Shown in pieces: positions 1 through 11,697 of a DNA stretch of 64,000 nt. A program made the translations under genes and the position numbers. The notes under the pieces were generated by a model. That model ran no database searches. It saw nothing but the letters and a program-made list of their open reading frames with translations, and was not told where the DNA came from. The stretch lies in assembly GCF_001368815.1 (NCBI RefSeq), contig NZ_CTEI01000001.1:1178001-1242000 (forward strand), written 5' to 3'. Source of the stretch: Paraliobacillus sp. PM-2. Lineage in GTDB: Bacteria > Bacillota > Bacilli > Bacillales > Amphibacillaceae. Positions within the stretch are counted from its first letter, which is position 1; every line of letters starts with the position of its first letter.

Positions 1-211
1 CATGACCGAATTGATCATATTGTGTACGTTTCTGATCATCACTTAATACTTCATAAGCTTCCTTTGCCTCTTTAAATTTATCTGCTGCATCATCCTCTTT
101 ATTTACATCTGGATGATATTTTCTTGCGAGTTTTCGGTAAGCCTTCTTTAATTCGTCTTTTGATGCATCTTTAGAGACACCAAGTACATCATAATAGTCT
201 CTTTTACTCAC
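1..211 (-). CDS. dnaJ: Chaperone protein DnaJ, N-terminal part (cut by window edge)
   Basis: Co-chaperone that stimulates the ATPase of DnaK and delivers unfolded clients to it in the cytosol. Only the first 70 codons are in the window; the gene continues past its left edge. The translated start reads [17 protein letters not shown] and contains the J-domain HPD signature at residues 33-35, followed by the typical YDQFGH end of the J domain. The start is a GTG at 209-211, with a GGGAGAG-like ribosome binding site about ten bases upstream. It is the last gene of the hrcA-grpE-dnaK-dnaJ series visible here. A hairpin lies between dnaK and dnaJ, so its expression may be lower than that of dnaK. 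Confidence 0.95.
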   Translation of the reverse strand, partial: MSKRDYYDVLGVSKDASKDELKKAYRKLARKYHPDVNKEDDAADKFKEAKEAYEVLSDDQKRTQYDQFGH

Positions 212-341
212 TGCACGATCACTCTCCCGACTCTTCTTTGCATAGATTTTATCATAACATTGAAACTCTATTTTGAGCAAATTACTTATAAATGAAATTC
301 TTTATAGAAGTTGATAGTTTATGAAGGGAATAGAACAGAGG

Positions 342-379
342 AAAAGTCAAAGCCAAGTGAAACCTGACTTTGACTTTTT
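342..379 (-). terminator. Hairpin between dnaK and dnaJ, terminator or mRNA-stability element
   Basis: An 11-bp perfect inverted repeat: AAAAGTCAAAG at 342-352 and CTTTGACTTTT at 368-378. A run of T follows on the plus strand, and TTTTCC follows on the minus strand. It lies in the 196-base gap between the dnaK stop and the dnaJ start. It may be a partial terminator or a 3' stabilising stem for dnaK mRNA, which would lower dnaJ output relative to dnaK. Confidence 0.6.
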
Positions 380-407
380 CTACAAGTTTGTGTACTACTT
401 TTCTATC

Positions 408-2270
<1,863 letters not shown>

Positions 2271-2825
2271 TTACTGATTTACTTTAACCATTGCCGGGCG
2301 AATAACCCGATCTTTTAGTTTATAACCCTTTTGTAGTTCTTCTACTACTGTGTTGGAATCATATTGATCGTCTTCCACTTGCATGACTGCTTGATGTAAA
2401 TGAGGATCAAAATCAGTACCAACTGTTTCAATAACCTCAACACCTTCTTTATTTAACACATCATTTAATTGACGATAAATCATTTCCATACCTTCTACAA
2501 ATTGCTGTGTGCTATTGTCTTTAACTTCCGTTTTAAGTGCACGCTCAAAATTATCTACTACCGGTAAAAGTTCGGTAATTAATGACTGCGATCTATATTT
2601 TCGATCAGCTTCTTTTTCTTTTTGCGTTCTTTTTCGGAAGTTATCGTATTCTGCCTGAACTCTTAGCAATTTTTCATACAGTTCATCTTTTTCTTTTTGA
2701 AGCTTCTCCACTTCACTGTTACTAGCTTCATGTTCTTCAGGTGATTCATCAATGATTTCTTGATCTACATCTGTTACTTCTTCGACAGTATCTTGCTGTT
2801 CCGCTTTTTCTTTATTCTTTTCCAA
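2271..2825 (-). CDS. grpE: Nucleotide exchange factor GrpE
   Basis: Dimeric exchange factor that frees ADP from DnaK. The protein has an acidic N-terminal tail, a long coiled coil (around residues 45-95, rich in KEK and [14 protein letters not shown]) and a C-terminal beta domain with DNFERAL and the GrpE-typical [20 protein letters not shown] stretch. An open frame extends 36 codons further upstream, but its hydrophobic lead is not GrpE-like. A TTG at 2823-2825 preceded by GAGGAGGTGA fits the normal start ([12 protein letters not shown]) and gives 184 residues. It sits between hrcA and dnaK in the heat-shock operon. Confidence 0.95.
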   Translation of the reverse strand: MEKNKEKAEQQDTVEEVTDVDQEIIDESPEEHEASNSEVEKLQKEKDELYEKLLRVQAEYDNFRKRTQKEKEADRKYRSQSLITELLPVVDNFERALKTEVKDNSTQQFVEGMEMIYRQLNDVLNKEGVEVIETVGTDFDPHLHQAVMQVEDDQYDSNTVVEELQKGYKLKDRVIRPAMVKVNQ

Positions 2826-3003
2826 GACCGTCACCTCCTCTAATTCATAACAATCAAACATTCTTGAATATATCATGAATAAAAATGTAAATAAAGTATT
2901 TCGTTTATTTAATAGAACGTTATTTTTATTCATGAGGAAAGGAGGTGATATAACCCTCCATTATTACAAAATACTCCTATTAAGTGTTCCACAACTCTAC
3001 TAT

Positions 3004-4026
3004 TTAAAACCACGAATGAAAAGTATGTGACATTCGATTAGATAATACATGTAACAAAGAAATTACACGAGCATATTCCATACGTGTTGGTCCTAATAAA
3101 GCAATTGTCCCTAATTGCTGATCACCAAGTGAATAATTTGCAGTAATCAAACTACAATCTTGCATTTCATCCATCTCATTTTCTTGACCAATTGAAACGT
3201 GTATTCCATTTTTATAAGACCTCAACATATTAGCAATTGCATCCTCTTGCTCCATCACTGAGTAAAGCGAATGTATTTTATTTACGTCTTTGAATTCAGG
3301 TTGAAGTAATATATTTGTAATACCTCCAACATATAATTGAACTGGTTGTTCATCAAATAGCGCAGCCTTTAGATATTGATAAGCAACATCAAAGTCATTC
3401 ATATATTTTTGCATTAATACAGTAAGCTCTTTCTGCAATCGATCATGCAAATGAATAATTGGTACATTTTTCAATCGTTCATTAAGCATATTAACTAACT
3501 TCTCTAGGTCACTTGGCTCTATCTCAGTTGGAATAGAAAAGGAGCGATGCTCAACATGACCAGTATTTGTCACAAGAATAGCAATAGCCATATGTGATGA
3601 CAATTGTATAATCTCCAACTGCTTTAATGTTGTTTCATAGACCTTTGGACCTAAAATAATGGACGTATAATTCGTTAACTCAGATAGCACCTTAGCTGAC
3701 TTCTGAACAACTTGCTCAAATTCAAGCATTTCTTCTTCAAACGTAGTTGAAATAACACGCATTTCTGTTTGCGAAAGGTGAAAAGGCGATAACAGATGAT
3801 CAACATAAAATCGATATCCCTTTTCAGATGGAACTCTTCCTGAAGAAGAATGTGTTTTTTCAATAAATCCCATATCTTCAAGGTCAGCCATTTCGTTTCT
3901 TATGGTAGCAGGGCTAAATGTTATTTCATCCTTTTTTGATATTGCACGTGAACCTATTGGTTGTGCAGTTTGGATGAATTCATCAATAATTACTTGTAAA
4001 ATCAATAATTGTCTTTTAGACAGCAT
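3004..4026 (-). CDS. hrcA: Heat-inducible transcription repressor HrcA
   Basis: Repressor of class I heat-shock genes that binds CIRCE operators and depends on GroEL for activity. The 340-residue protein starts MLSKRQLLILQVIIDEF and has an N-terminal winged helix (PATIRNEMADLEDMGFIEKTHSSSGRVPS, around residues 40-70), followed by the GAF-like HrcA domain. A longer frame starts ten codons upstream, but that start lies inside the CIRCE repeat. The ATG at 4024-4026 has GAGGTGATC at the right distance and matches family starts. It is the first gene of the operon, 15 bases downstream of the operator, which implies autorepression. Confidence 0.97.
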   Translation of the reverse strand: MLSKRQLLILQVIIDEFIQTAQPIGSRAISKKDEITFSPATIRNEMADLEDMGFIEKTHSSSGRVPSEKGYRFYVDHLLSPFHLSQTEMRVISTTFEEEMLEFEQVVQKSAKVLSELTNYTSIILGPKVYETTLKQLEIIQLSSHMAIAILVTNTGHVEHRSFSIPTEIEPSDLEKLVNMLNERLKNVPIIHLHDRLQKELTVLMQKYMNDFDVAYQYLKAALFDEQPVQLYVGGITNILLQPEFKDVNKIHSLYSVMEQEDAIANMLRSYKNGIHVSIGQENEMDEMQDCSLITANYSLGDQQLGTIALLGPTRMEYARVISLLHVLSNRMSHTFHSWF

Positions 4027-4040
4027 GATGATCACCTCTG

Positions 4041-4067
4041 TTAGCACTCTTGTCATCCGAGTGCTAA
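4041..4067 (-). promoter_or_regulatory. CIRCE operator (HrcA binding site)
   Basis: A perfect consensus inverted repeat, TTAGCACTC-N9-GAGTGCTAA, placed between the promoter and the hrcA ribosome binding site. CIRCE is the established HrcA target, so the hrcA-grpE-dnaK-dnaJ operon should be repressed by HrcA at normal temperature. Confidence 0.98.
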
Positions 4068-4077
4068 ATCTATTATT

Positions 4078-4106
4078 AAATTATCAAAAGCAATTAAAAA
4101 TGTCAA
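4078..4106 (-). promoter_or_regulatory. SigA promoter of the hrcA heat-shock operon
   Basis: On the minus strand TTGACA (4101-4106) is separated by exactly 17 bases from TAATTT (4078-4083). The -35 box is perfect. The predicted start falls close to the CIRCE repeat, the usual arrangement for HrcA-regulated operons. Confidence 0.75.
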
Positions 4107-4169
4107 TGCGAATGCTTCAATTTCTTCATTCAACTTCTTTGCAGATAATTTATCACTTACACTCAGACG

Positions 4170-5327
4170 TCATTGATTTATTAGCGGTAAATCATTTTCT
4201 AACAAGAATGATTGAAACACCTCATTACCAAACAGTTGTCCGCTTTTTGTTAAACGTATACCATCTTTATCTTGGATAATCCATTTTTTGTTTTTTAATT
4301 GTTTCAATTCGTCGCTATAAATATCTGTTAATGCTATATGATATTTTTCTTTAAATGCATTAAATACAACACCAGTTCGCTTGCGCAAACCTAGAAACAA
4401 TTCTTCTTCTATTTGTTCTTTCAATCCAATCAATTCTGTATGAAGTACTGGTCTTCCTGTATTGTTAGCCTCTTTTACATAGGCAGGGAATGGACGTAAA
4501 TTAATAATTCTTTTTCCAGGTAAATACCCATGTGCTCCGGCTCCAAAACCATAATAGTAATTGTTGTCCCAATAGGTTAAATTATGCTTGCTTTCAAATC
4601 CTGTTTCAGCAAAATTACTGATTTCATATTGTTTTTTACCCTTTTTCTCCATTTCTTCAATTAATAATTCATACATCGTAGCCTCAATTTCTTCTGGTGG
4701 TTTATGCAACTTTCCTTTATTATATCGTTGATAAAACACTGTTTTAGGCTCAATTTGTAATGAATAAGACGAGTAATGTGGTAAATCGAATGCTAAAGCT
4801 TCTTGTAAAGAATGATTAAAACTGTCAATCGTTTGATTAGGTAATCCATACATTAAATCAATACTTATGTTTGTAATATTATATTTTTTTAAATCATTTA
4901 TATTTTGATATACATCCTTTGTTCGATGTAATCTACCTAATTTTTCAAGCAACTCATCGTCAAAAACTTGCGCTCCCATTGATATTCGATTAACACCATA
5001 ACTAGACAAAAGATTTATTTTTTGTTCATTCAAATCACCTGGATTCGCTTCAAATGTATATTCTATTACTTCATTTACATCAAAATAGTAATCAATCATA
5101 TAAAGTAACTTGTCTAATTGTCTTATATTTAATGCTGTTGGAGTTCCGCCACCAACAAAAATGGTATGCATTTTTTGTTTTGGCTCAGCTATATAAGTTG
5201 AAATTTCTTTTTCTAATGCGATTAAATATTCATCAGCCATCTTTTCTTCATAAAAGAATTTTGTGAAATCACAATAATGGCATATTTTTTCACAAAATGG
5301 AATGTGAATATATACAGATGATGTCAT
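4170..5327 (-). CDS. hemW: Heme chaperone HemW, radical SAM family (HemN-like)
   Basis: HemN-related radical SAM protein thought to carry heme to target proteins rather than oxidise coproporphyrinogen. The cluster motif is C12-x3-C16-x2-C19, followed by D-F. The fourth cysteine typical of true HemN (CxxxCxxCxC) is replaced by phenylalanine, the HemW pattern. The glycine-rich GGGTPT motif and the C-terminal HemW domain are present. An upstream in-frame GTG at 5336 is possible, but the ATG at 5325-5327 has AAAAGGTG at better spacing and gives 385 residues. It lies downstream of lepA, separated by a hairpin, and about 140 bases upstream of hrcA, the same order as in B. subtilis. Confidence 0.93.
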   Translation of the reverse strand: MTSSVYIHIPFCEKICHYCDFTKFFYEEKMADEYLIALEKEISTYIAEPKQKMHTIFVGGGTPTALNIRQLDKLLYMIDYYFDVNEVIEYTFEANPGDLNEQKINLLSSYGVNRISMGAQVFDDELLEKLGRLHRTKDVYQNINDLKKYNITNISIDLMYGLPNQTIDSFNHSLQEALAFDLPHYSSYSLQIEPKTVFYQRYNKGKLHKPPEEIEATMYELLIEEMEKKGKKQYEISNFAETGFESKHNLTYWDNNYYYGFGAGAHGYLPGKRIINLRPFPAYVKEANNTGRPVLHTELIGLKEQIEEELFLGLRKRTGVVFNAFKEKYHIALTDIYSDELKQLKNKKWIIQDKDGIRLTKSGQLFGNEVFQSFLLENDLPLINQ

Positions 5328-5418
5328 ACGTTTCACCTTTTCTTTATAAAAATTTTACGTTAATGACAGTTTAAAGAAAGTGTTCTGTTTCGTACAATAT
5401 TTTGCATGTTAGTAAACA

Positions 5419-5457
5419 GTAGAAACCCTTGTCAATTAGCTGGACAAGGGTTTCTAC
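5419..5457 (-). terminator. Hairpin after lepA
   Basis: A 15-bp perfect inverted repeat: GTAGAAACCCTTGTC at 5419-5433 and its complement at 5443-5457, with a 9-base loop. It begins 3 bases after the lepA stop codon. The T tract on the minus strand is weak (CTGTTTAC), so it could be a leaky terminator or a 3'-end stabiliser. Confidence 0.7.
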
Positions 5458-5459
5458 TA

Positions 5460-7274
5460 CTATTCATCATCCATTCGTAAAACAGCCATAAACGCTTCTT
5501 GAGGAACCTCTACTGAGCCTACCATTTTCATGCGCTTTTTACCTTCTTTTTGTTTTTCTAAAAGCTTTCGCTTACGTGAAATATCCCCACCATAACATTT
5601 TGATAAGACATTTTTACGCATCGCTTTAATAGTGGAACGTGCTACAATCTTATTTCCAATTGCAGCTTGTACAGGTACTTCAAACTGCTGTCTTGGGATT
5701 AAATTTTTTAATTTCTCAACAATCTGTTTTCCTCGCTCATAAGCAAAGTCACGATGGACAATGAATGATAGGGCATCTATGGTATCCCCATTCAACCAAA
5801 TGTCCATTTTAACTAAGTTAGAAGGTTGATAACCGACTATTTCATAATCAAAGGATGCATAACCCTTTGTTTGTGATTTTAATGTATCAAAAAAATCAAA
5901 AACAATCTCAGATAGTGGAATCTCATAAATAACATTTACACGATTATCATCTAAATATTCCATATCTTGGAAGTTACCTCGTTTTTTCTGACACAATTCC
6001 ATTACTGGGCCAACATAATCATTAGGCACCATAACTGTTGCTTTAACATACGGCTCACTAACTTCTTGTATCGATTGATTGTCAGGCATAAATGATGGAT
6101 TGTCTATTGATATTTCTGAACCATCGGTTTGTGTAACTTGATAAATAACACTAGGGGCCGTTGTGATTAGATCAATATTAAATTCTCGTTCTATTCTTTC
6201 CTGAATAATCTCCATGTGTAGTAAGCCTAAAAATCCACAACGAAAACCAAATCCTAATGCTTGAGAAGTTTCCGCTTCGTATTGAAGAGACGAATCGTTT
6301 AATTCCAATCTTTCTAACGCTTCCCGTAAATCATTGTATTTATTTGCATCTACCGGATAAAGCCCACAGAAAACCATTGGATTTAATTTACGATAACCTG
6401 GTAACGGTTCAGTTGCAGGTTGTTTTGCTAATGTGATCGTATCACCAACACGAGAATCGCCAACATTTTTTATTGACGCAGTAAGGTAACCTACATCACC
6501 AACACCTAATTCACCTAAAGGGTGTGGCTTAGGTGTAAACACGCCCACTTCATTTACTTCAAATTCTTTCCCAGTTGCCATCATTTTAATTTTGTCGCCA
6601 ACTTTAACCGAACCCTCTTTAATACAAACATAAGCGATAACTCCACGATAGGAATCATATAAAGAATCAAAGATTAGTCCTTTTAATGGCTCCTCTGATT
6701 CACCCTGAGGCGGTGGTACGTCTTCTACAATACGTTCTAGAATTTCATCTATTCCAATGCCATCTTTGGCACTCGCTAAAATAGACGTTTCACCATCTAT
6801 TCCAATAACGTCAGTAATTTCCTGCTTGACACGGTCTGGGTCAGCACCTGGTAAATCAATTTTATTAATTACCGGTATGATTTCCAGATCATTATCTAGT
6901 GCTAAATAAACATTCGCTAATGTTTGAGCTTCAATACCTTGAGCAGCGTCAACAACCAAAATAGCTCCTTCGCAAGCTGCTAAGCTTCGAGATACTTCAT
7001 AGGTAAAGTCGACGTGTCCAGGAGTATCAATCAAATGGAAAAGGTATTCTTCCCCATCATGATGTTGATATTTTAATTGCACCGCGTTTAATTTTATCGT
7101 AATGCCGCGTTCGCGTTCTAAATCCATCGCATCTAAAAATTGTTCTTTCATTTCCCGTTGTGTTAGTGCTTTTGTTTTTTCTAAAATTCGATCAGCAAGT
7201 GTTGATTTGCCGTGATCAATATGAGCAATAATCGAAAAGTTTCTGACTCGTTTCTGTTCTCTAATTTTTGCCAA
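5460..7274 (-). CDS. lepA: Elongation factor 4, LepA GTPase
   Basis: Ribosome-associated translational GTPase (EF4) implicated in back-translocation or initiation quality. It shows the G1 motif AHIDHGKST, the switch II motif [11 protein letters not shown] and the NKID motif, plus EF-G-like domains II, III and V and the LepA-specific C-terminal domain ([27 protein letters not shown] split over the end of the protein). The frame can start at GTG 7283, but that leaves the AGGAG site adjacent to the codon. TTG at 7272-7274 has AGGAG eight bases upstream and gives 604 residues, the normal size. A near-consensus promoter lies 40 bases upstream. Confidence 0.96.
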   Translation of the reverse strand: MAKIREQKRVRNFSIIAHIDHGKSTLADRILEKTKALTQREMKEQFLDAMDLERERGITIKLNAVQLKYQHHDGEEYLFHLIDTPGHVDFTYEVSRSLAACEGAILVVDAAQGIEAQTLANVYLALDNDLEIIPVINKIDLPGADPDRVKQEITDVIGIDGETSILASAKDGIGIDEILERIVEDVPPPQGESEEPLKGLIFDSLYDSYRGVIAYVCIKEGSVKVGDKIKMMATGKEFEVNEVGVFTPKPHPLGELGVGDVGYLTASIKNVGDSRVGDTITLAKQPATEPLPGYRKLNPMVFCGLYPVDANKYNDLREALERLELNDSSLQYEAETSQALGFGFRCGFLGLLHMEIIQERIEREFNIDLITTAPSVIYQVTQTDGSEISIDNPSFMPDNQSIQEVSEPYVKATVMVPNDYVGPVMELCQKKRGNFQDMEYLDDNRVNVIYEIPLSEIVFDFFDTLKSQTKGYASFDYEIVGYQPSNLVKMDIWLNGDTIDALSFIVHRDFAYERGKQIVEKLKNLIPRQQFEVPVQAAIGNKIVARSTIKAMRKNVLSKCYGGDISRKRKLLEKQKEGKKRMKMVGSVEVPQEAFMAVLRMDDE

Positions 7275-7313
7275 TTCATTCACTCCTATTTTTCGAGCAC
7301 AATACTAGGATTG

Positions 7314-7342
7314 ATTATAGCAGTGAAAACGTGATGATTCAA
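7314..7342 (-). promoter_or_regulatory. SigA-type promoter for lepA
   Basis: Minus strand TTGAAT (7337-7342), 17-base spacer, TATAAT (7314-7319). This would give lepA its own vegetative promoter, separate from the sporulation genes spoIIP and gpr upstream. Confidence 0.7.
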
Positions 7343-7409
7343 TTATTTTTAGTGTTAACATATATCAAGTTTCTTTCGAGATGATGTTACATGAACAATT
7401 AAAAACAAT

Positions 7410-7733
7410 TTAAACGAATATTTCTGATATATGGTATGCTGCTTGAATGACTTGATCATACGCCCATACAGATGTTGTTTCTATAAATATTGCGACCTTT
7501 TCTATTAATGGTTTATTATCGGAAAAGCTTTTTTGTTGAGCGATTCTGTTTTGATTAACATTAGATTGCTGTTCTCTATCAATGGTAACTGAAACTGCTT
7601 TTTGTTCTTCATCCCTTGATTCAATTATTTGTTGATTGGACTCTTGAACCATCATTTGATTATTTTTCGTTCCAAAAAGCATTCCAGTTAAAAATACGAC
7701 GGCAATTAACAGCATATATACAAGCATCTTCAT
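7410..7733 (-). CDS. yqxA: YqxA-like protein of the DUF3679 type
   Basis: A 107-residue protein with one N-terminal membrane segment (residues 4-21, MLVYMLLIAVVFLTGMLFG) and a glutamine-rich stretch. Function is not known. It is identified as the counterpart of B. subtilis YqxA mainly by its position between spoIIP and lepA, its size and its membrane anchor; I cannot run an alignment. The ribosome binding site AAGGAGATC precedes the ATG at 7733 at good distance. It begins 23 bases after the spoIIP stop, so it is probably cotranscribed with spoIIP during sporulation. Confidence 0.75.
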   Translation of the reverse strand: MKMLVYMLLIAVVFLTGMLFGTKNNQMMVQESNQQIIESRDEEQKAVSVTIDREQQSNVNQNRIAQQKSFSDNKPLIEKVAIFIETTSVWAYDQVIQAAYHISEIFV

Positions 7734-7756
7734 CTCACTGATCTCCTTTTTCTGAT

Positions 7757-8935
7757 TTATTGTTGATTTTGAACAGCTTCTGCATCCCAGTAATAGTCAC
7801 TAAACACCTCTGCTAATGCGTCAGCTGATCGATAGAGTTCAGTCATTGTATTATCTACTCCACCAAATTCAATTAAAATCGCATTGTCCGATAAGTCTTG
7901 GTTATATACGCCGTTTTTACCAGCTCCACCTTGCTGTGTCACACCCCTACTCAAACCTGGATACTTTTCCTCTAACTTCTCATGCAATTCGGTGGCTAAT
8001 GCTACATTTTTGCTATTATTGCTATAATCAGACCCAATCACAAAAAATAAGCTTGCATATTCTTTGCCCTTCACCGTCGTTGTTGTATCTTCCCTTCTTC
8101 TACTATCTCGATGTAAATCAAACACATAGGTTATATGTTTATTGTTGGCTAACGCCTCTTCTACTATTGGCTGAGAAGCATCATAAGATTGCCAATACTC
8201 CCAGTCTTTTTGATTTAATATTGACATAAAATCAGTGTGATCAACCTGTGTTCCAATTCCTTTTTTCTCTAAACTCTTCTCCAACCGTTCACTTACTTTT
8301 GTAATATTAACTTCTGCATGAAACGCTTGATTTGGATCTTTCACACCATCTAAGTGAGGTAGAAATGACTCTCGATTATGTGTACTATATAAAAAAACAA
8401 CTTGCTTATCCCCGGTAGTATTCTCTAAGTCCGGTTTATCCTTTTCCTCTTGATTTGGCTGATCTTCTTCTAATGAGGCATCTCTCTGCTCTAGTACAAC
8501 ATCTAAGGGAGGGGCAGATTCAATTGGTAAATCAGTATAATCCGTTCCTTCTCCTGCAACAATAATCTTTTGATCATATGCATAAAAGCTGGGAATCTCT
8601 CTTCCAAGTAAACTCCTGATATCATTTAGTCTTATATTCGTTGCTAGTTCAAATAACAAATCAGACCAACTTAATTGTTCATGATTATTAGGAACAGTTG
8701 CATGCATATATTGTTTGTTCTCCATTCCTAATAAATAAATAAAAACAGACCCTTCAATTTGGCTTGTCCAGTTTGTAATAATAGAAGAGGATAGCCGGTA
8801 AGCTGGTTTAATTGTTGTAACAAAACTAATGCTAACAAATAATAAACTTAATAGGATGATCCATATTGTGCCTCGGCGCAAATTATTTAAAAAACCAATC
8901 ATTGTTTTACGCCATAACTGTCTAAGGTAATCCAT
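7757..8935 (-). CDS. spoIIP: Stage II sporulation protein P (SpoIIP)
   Basis: Mother-cell peptidoglycan hydrolase (amidase and endopeptidase) that, with SpoIID and SpoIIM, thins septal peptidoglycan during engulfment. One membrane anchor lies around residues 22-42 (TIWIILLSLLFVSISFVTTI). The catalytic domain contains FLYSTHNRESFLP, YVFDLHRDSRR and LIEFGGVDN, which hold the conserved His and Glu residues of the family. A TTG start nine codons upstream is possible, but ATG 8935 has GGAGAGG seven bases upstream and gives 392 residues. It follows gpr, as in B. subtilis. Confidence 0.95.
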   Translation of the reverse strand: MDYLRQLWRKTMIGFLNNLRRGTIWIILLSLLFVSISFVTTIKPAYRLSSSIITNWTSQIEGSVFIYLLGMENKQYMHATVPNNHEQLSWSDLLFELATNIRLNDIRSLLGREIPSFYAYDQKIIVAGEGTDYTDLPIESAPPLDVVLEQRDASLEEDQPNQEEKDKPDLENTTGDKQVVFLYSTHNRESFLPHLDGVKDPNQAFHAEVNITKVSERLEKSLEKKGIGTQVDHTDFMSILNQKDWEYWQSYDASQPIVEEALANNKHITYVFDLHRDSRRREDTTTTVKGKEYASLFFVIGSDYSNNSKNVALATELHEKLEEKYPGLSRGVTQQGGAGKNGVYNQDLSDNAILIEFGGVDNTMTELYRSADALAEVFSDYYWDAEAVQNQQ

Positions 8936-9048
8936 AAACGTTCCTCTCCCACTTTCTATCAACTTTACTAGATACTATGATAGAATACATAAAAGTAGAA
9001 CCAATGTTTCACCTTAAATATTTGATTGAATAATATTGATTTCCAAAA

Positions 9049-10149
9049 CTACCTTGTATAATAGCCAGCTGTTTCAACTTGAACGGATTCGTGCATTGCT
9101 GCATTTATACCTGAAGATAAAAGATGTGCCATATCTTTCATATAACCGTCTACTTCTTTTGGAGTTACCATCAAGTTATGTCCAAGCGGCGTAAGAACTT
9201 CTGAAATTAATGCTCGTTTCTCTGCTTCATTTAGCTTACCAATCATCCCAAAAACAGCTTGTCTTTTTTCTTCATTTGGAAGGTCGTCTTCTGTTAATGT
9301 TCGTTTACCAAACCGCATACTAGAAGGTGCTAGACTCTTGGATGGTCGATCCTTCTCCTCCCACTCTCTACCAAAATGTTTAAACACATAATCAATCGTA
9401 TCACTTGTAATTGTTACCGCATCTACAACAGTTGGAACCCCAATTGCAATAACAGGAATACCCAACGTATCTTTACTCAACTCTTTTCTCTTATTACCAA
9501 CACCTGATCCTGGATGAATTCCCGTGTTAGCTATTTGTATGGTGGCATTGACTCGTTCGATTGACCTTGATGCTAAAGCGTCAATCGCAATAACAAAGTC
9601 AGGTGATTGTTTATCAATGATTCCTTGTATCACATCACTTGTTTCAATACCTGTCACTCCCATCACCCCAGGAGTAATAGCAGAAACCGGACGGTATCCC
9701 TCGGCTACTGTTTCTGGATGAAGTGCAAATAAATGGCTTGTCACAAGTACTTTCTCCACAGCCATTGGACCTAATGCATCTGGTGTAACATTCCAATTTC
9801 CTAAACCAACAATTAGACAACTGGCATCTTCTGGAATATTTTCTTTCTTTAATAGAGCTTCTAATTCTGCAGAAAATGTATTAGCCGCTTTGTTTTGTTC
9901 ATTACTATCCTGAGACTTAACGCTTTCCGTATGGATTGTAATATAGTCACCAGCTTTTTTCCCTATCTTTTTTGCACCAGTTTCATCTATTGTTACATAA
10001 GAGACAGTCGTATTGCCTTTCTTTGTCTCTTTTATATCGACCCCTTCTAACTGTTGCTCTTCTACTTTAGATTCTTCTACAAACATATCCTTCGCTTCAA
10101 CTGCTAAATCCGTTCGAATAGAAAAGGATTCTTTACTATCGTTCCTCAT
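9049..10149 (-). CDS. gpr: Germination protease GPR (spore protease)
   Basis: Aspartic-type protease that degrades small acid-soluble spore proteins when spores germinate. It is made as a zymogen in the forespore. The 366-residue length is typical. The N-terminal [14 protein letters not shown] matches the self-processing propeptide site. The core [14 protein letters not shown] and the [13 protein letters not shown] stretch are GPR signatures, followed by [17 protein letters not shown] at 10149 with AAGAAGGTG upstream. No clean SigG consensus was found; a weak SigF-like -10 (GGTAACGATA) lies about 30 bases upstream. It is divergent from rpsT. Confidence 0.97.
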   Translation of the reverse strand: MRNDSKESFSIRTDLAVEAKDMFVEESKVEEQQLEGVDIKETKKGNTTVSYVTIDETGAKKIGKKAGDYITIHTESVKSQDSNEQNKAANTFSAELEALLKKENIPEDASCLIVGLGNWNVTPDALGPMAVEKVLVTSHLFALHPETVAEGYRPVSAITPGVMGVTGIETSDVIQGIIDKQSPDFVIAIDALASRSIERVNATIQIANTGIHPGSGVGNKRKELSKDTLGIPVIAIGVPTVVDAVTITSDTIDYVFKHFGREWEEKDRPSKSLAPSSMRFGKRTLTEDDLPNEEKRQAVFGMIGKLNEAEKRALISEVLTPLGHNLMVTPKEVDGYMKDMAHLLSSGINAAMHESVQVETAGYYTR

Positions 10150-10232
10150 TATCGATCACCTTCTTTTTATTCTTATCGTTACCATTATTAATAAAAAGAT
10201 ACGTTCTTCACTACTTATAGAACAGATTTATA

Positions 10233-10261
10233 TTGAAAATTATTCGTAGCTTTGGTACAAT
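10233..10261 (+). promoter_or_regulatory. SigA promoter of rpsT
   Basis: TTGAAA (10233-10238), 17-base spacer, TACAAT (10256-10261) on the plus strand. It lies 50 bases upstream of the rpsT ATG. Confidence 0.8.
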
Positions 10262-10311
10262 GACGATTGTTCTATAGTTGTTTTTCGAATTGAGAACGTG
10301 GAGGTGAAAAA

Positions 10312-10578
10312 ATGGCTAATATTAAATCTGCAATCAAACGTGTGCGTCTGAACAATGAACTACGTGCTCATAACACACCTATTAAAACTGATATGCGTTC
10401 ACACATTAAACAAGTTGAAAAACTTGTTGCTAATAAAAATGTGGAAGATGCAAAAGTTGCTTTACAAAAAGCAATTAAGAAAATTGATAAAGCAGTCCAA
10501 AAAGGCATTATCCATAAAAATAATGGTAATCGTCAAAAATCACGTCTTGCTAAAAAAGTAAACGAGCTTAGCGCTTAA
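10312..10578 (+). CDS. rpsT: 30S ribosomal protein S20
   Basis: Primary 16S rRNA-binding protein of the small subunit. An 88-residue, very basic protein beginning [21 protein letters not shown], which matches the S20 N-terminal helix, with a lysine-rich end [13 protein letters not shown]. The ribosome binding site GGAGGTGA lies at optimal distance from ATG. It is monocistronic: its own promoter is upstream and a strong two-way terminator immediately follows. It is transcribed against its neighbours gpr and holA, as in B. subtilis. Confidence 0.98.
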   Translation: MANIKSAIKRVRLNNELRAHNTPIKTDMRSHIKQVEKLVANKNVEDAKVALQKAIKKIDKAVQKGIIHKNNGNRQKSRLAKKVNELSA

Positions 10579-10602
10579 TTGCTTTTATTATGACCAACAC
10601 AT

Positions 10603-10636
10603 AAAAAGCTTGTAGGAGTCCCTACAAGCTTTTTTT
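10603..10636. terminator. Bidirectional terminator between rpsT and holA
   Basis: A 14-bp perfect stem (AAAAAGCTTGTAGG / CCTACAAGCTTTTT) with a 4-base loop and runs of T leaving on both strands. The holA stop codon (10635-10637) lies inside the plus-strand T tract, so one element serves both convergent genes. Confidence 0.92.
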
Positions 10637-11666
10637 ACTGAAATGGTTTAATTATTTGATATAAAAGTAATTCAAAAGCGAGTCTTTTGTCCATTTGGCC
10701 TTGTTTTATTTGTATATCTGTTAACGTACATTGATCTAAAATGGCTTCTAACTTTTCCCTTGAGAAGTATTTTTCCCTCGTCATTGCCATTTTTATTACA
10801 TAAGGATGTACTTTTAATTGTTGAGCCATTTGTTTTTGACTATAGCCAGACTTTTTTAATATTTTAACATGATTAATTGTTCGAAATTGTGAACCCAATA
10901 AAGCTAAAAGAGCAATTTCATCTTCATTAATTCTTGATAGATCTTGATAAACGCGAATGGCTTTTGCTAGATCCTTAGCAATGACTGCATCGACTAATTT
11001 CAACCCCGAATTATTTGTGCTTTGATGCGCTAATAATTCTTCAGCAATTTTAGGCGTAATGATTCCGCCTTTCCCAACATATGTTGCTAGTTTTTCTAAT
11101 TCCTTTTCCAATAACATTAAATTGGCGCCCGTTTCTTTACTAATTACTTCATAAGTTGCTTTTTCAATACCAACATTCAATTGTTTTGCTAAAAAATCAA
11201 TCCATTTATCAATATCCCACTCTTTTACTGGATGGCATTCAATCATTTCTGCTTGCTTTTTAAGTACTTTTGTTATTTTTTTTCGTTCATCTAATTTCTC
11301 ATAAGGAGCAATTAACACAAGAATAGAATAGTCAATAGGATTAGAAACATACTTTAATAAAGCATCTATTTGATGCGATACCCCTGATTTATCAGGCTTA
11401 GATGTTAAAAAAATGGGATGATAAGCGAGCACGACCTTTCGTTGTCCAAAGAAAGGATATGTCTCAACATCCATTATTACCTCCTGTATCGCAGTTTCTT
11501 CCAAGTCATATCGTATAAAGTTTGCTTCATCATCACTATCAGATAACCCATGTTGTTTTAATTTACTAATCATGTTTTCGATTAAATAGGATTCTGTTCC
11601 ATACAATAAATATATAGGTTGGAATTCGTTTTTTTCTATTTTGTTTATTGCTTTAAAATAATCCAT
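10635..11666 (-). CDS. holA: DNA polymerase III subunit delta
   Basis: Clamp-loader delta subunit that opens the beta sliding clamp. The 343-residue protein has the delta N-terminal pattern PIYLLYGTESYLIENMI, the PFFGQRKVVLAY motif around residue 70 and the C-terminal collar domain (LALLGSQFRTINHVKILKK). It is equivalent to B. subtilis YqeN/HolA. ATG start with a weak GGGATGTGAG site. It is convergent with rpsT, and its stop codon sits inside the shared terminator. Confidence 0.93.
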   Translation of the reverse strand: MDYFKAINKIEKNEFQPIYLLYGTESYLIENMISKLKQHGLSDSDDEANFIRYDLEETAIQEVIMDVETYPFFGQRKVVLAYHPIFLTSKPDKSGVSHQIDALLKYVSNPIDYSILVLIAPYEKLDERKKITKVLKKQAEMIECHPVKEWDIDKWIDFLAKQLNVGIEKATYEVISKETGANLMLLEKELEKLATYVGKGGIITPKIAEELLAHQSTNNSGLKLVDAVIAKDLAKAIRVYQDLSRINEDEIALLALLGSQFRTINHVKILKKSGYSQKQMAQQLKVHPYVIKMAMTREKYFSREKLEAILDQCTLTDIQIKQGQMDKRLAFELLLYQIIKPFQ

Positions 11667-11697
11667 TTACTCACATCCCGATAACAATACTATATCT

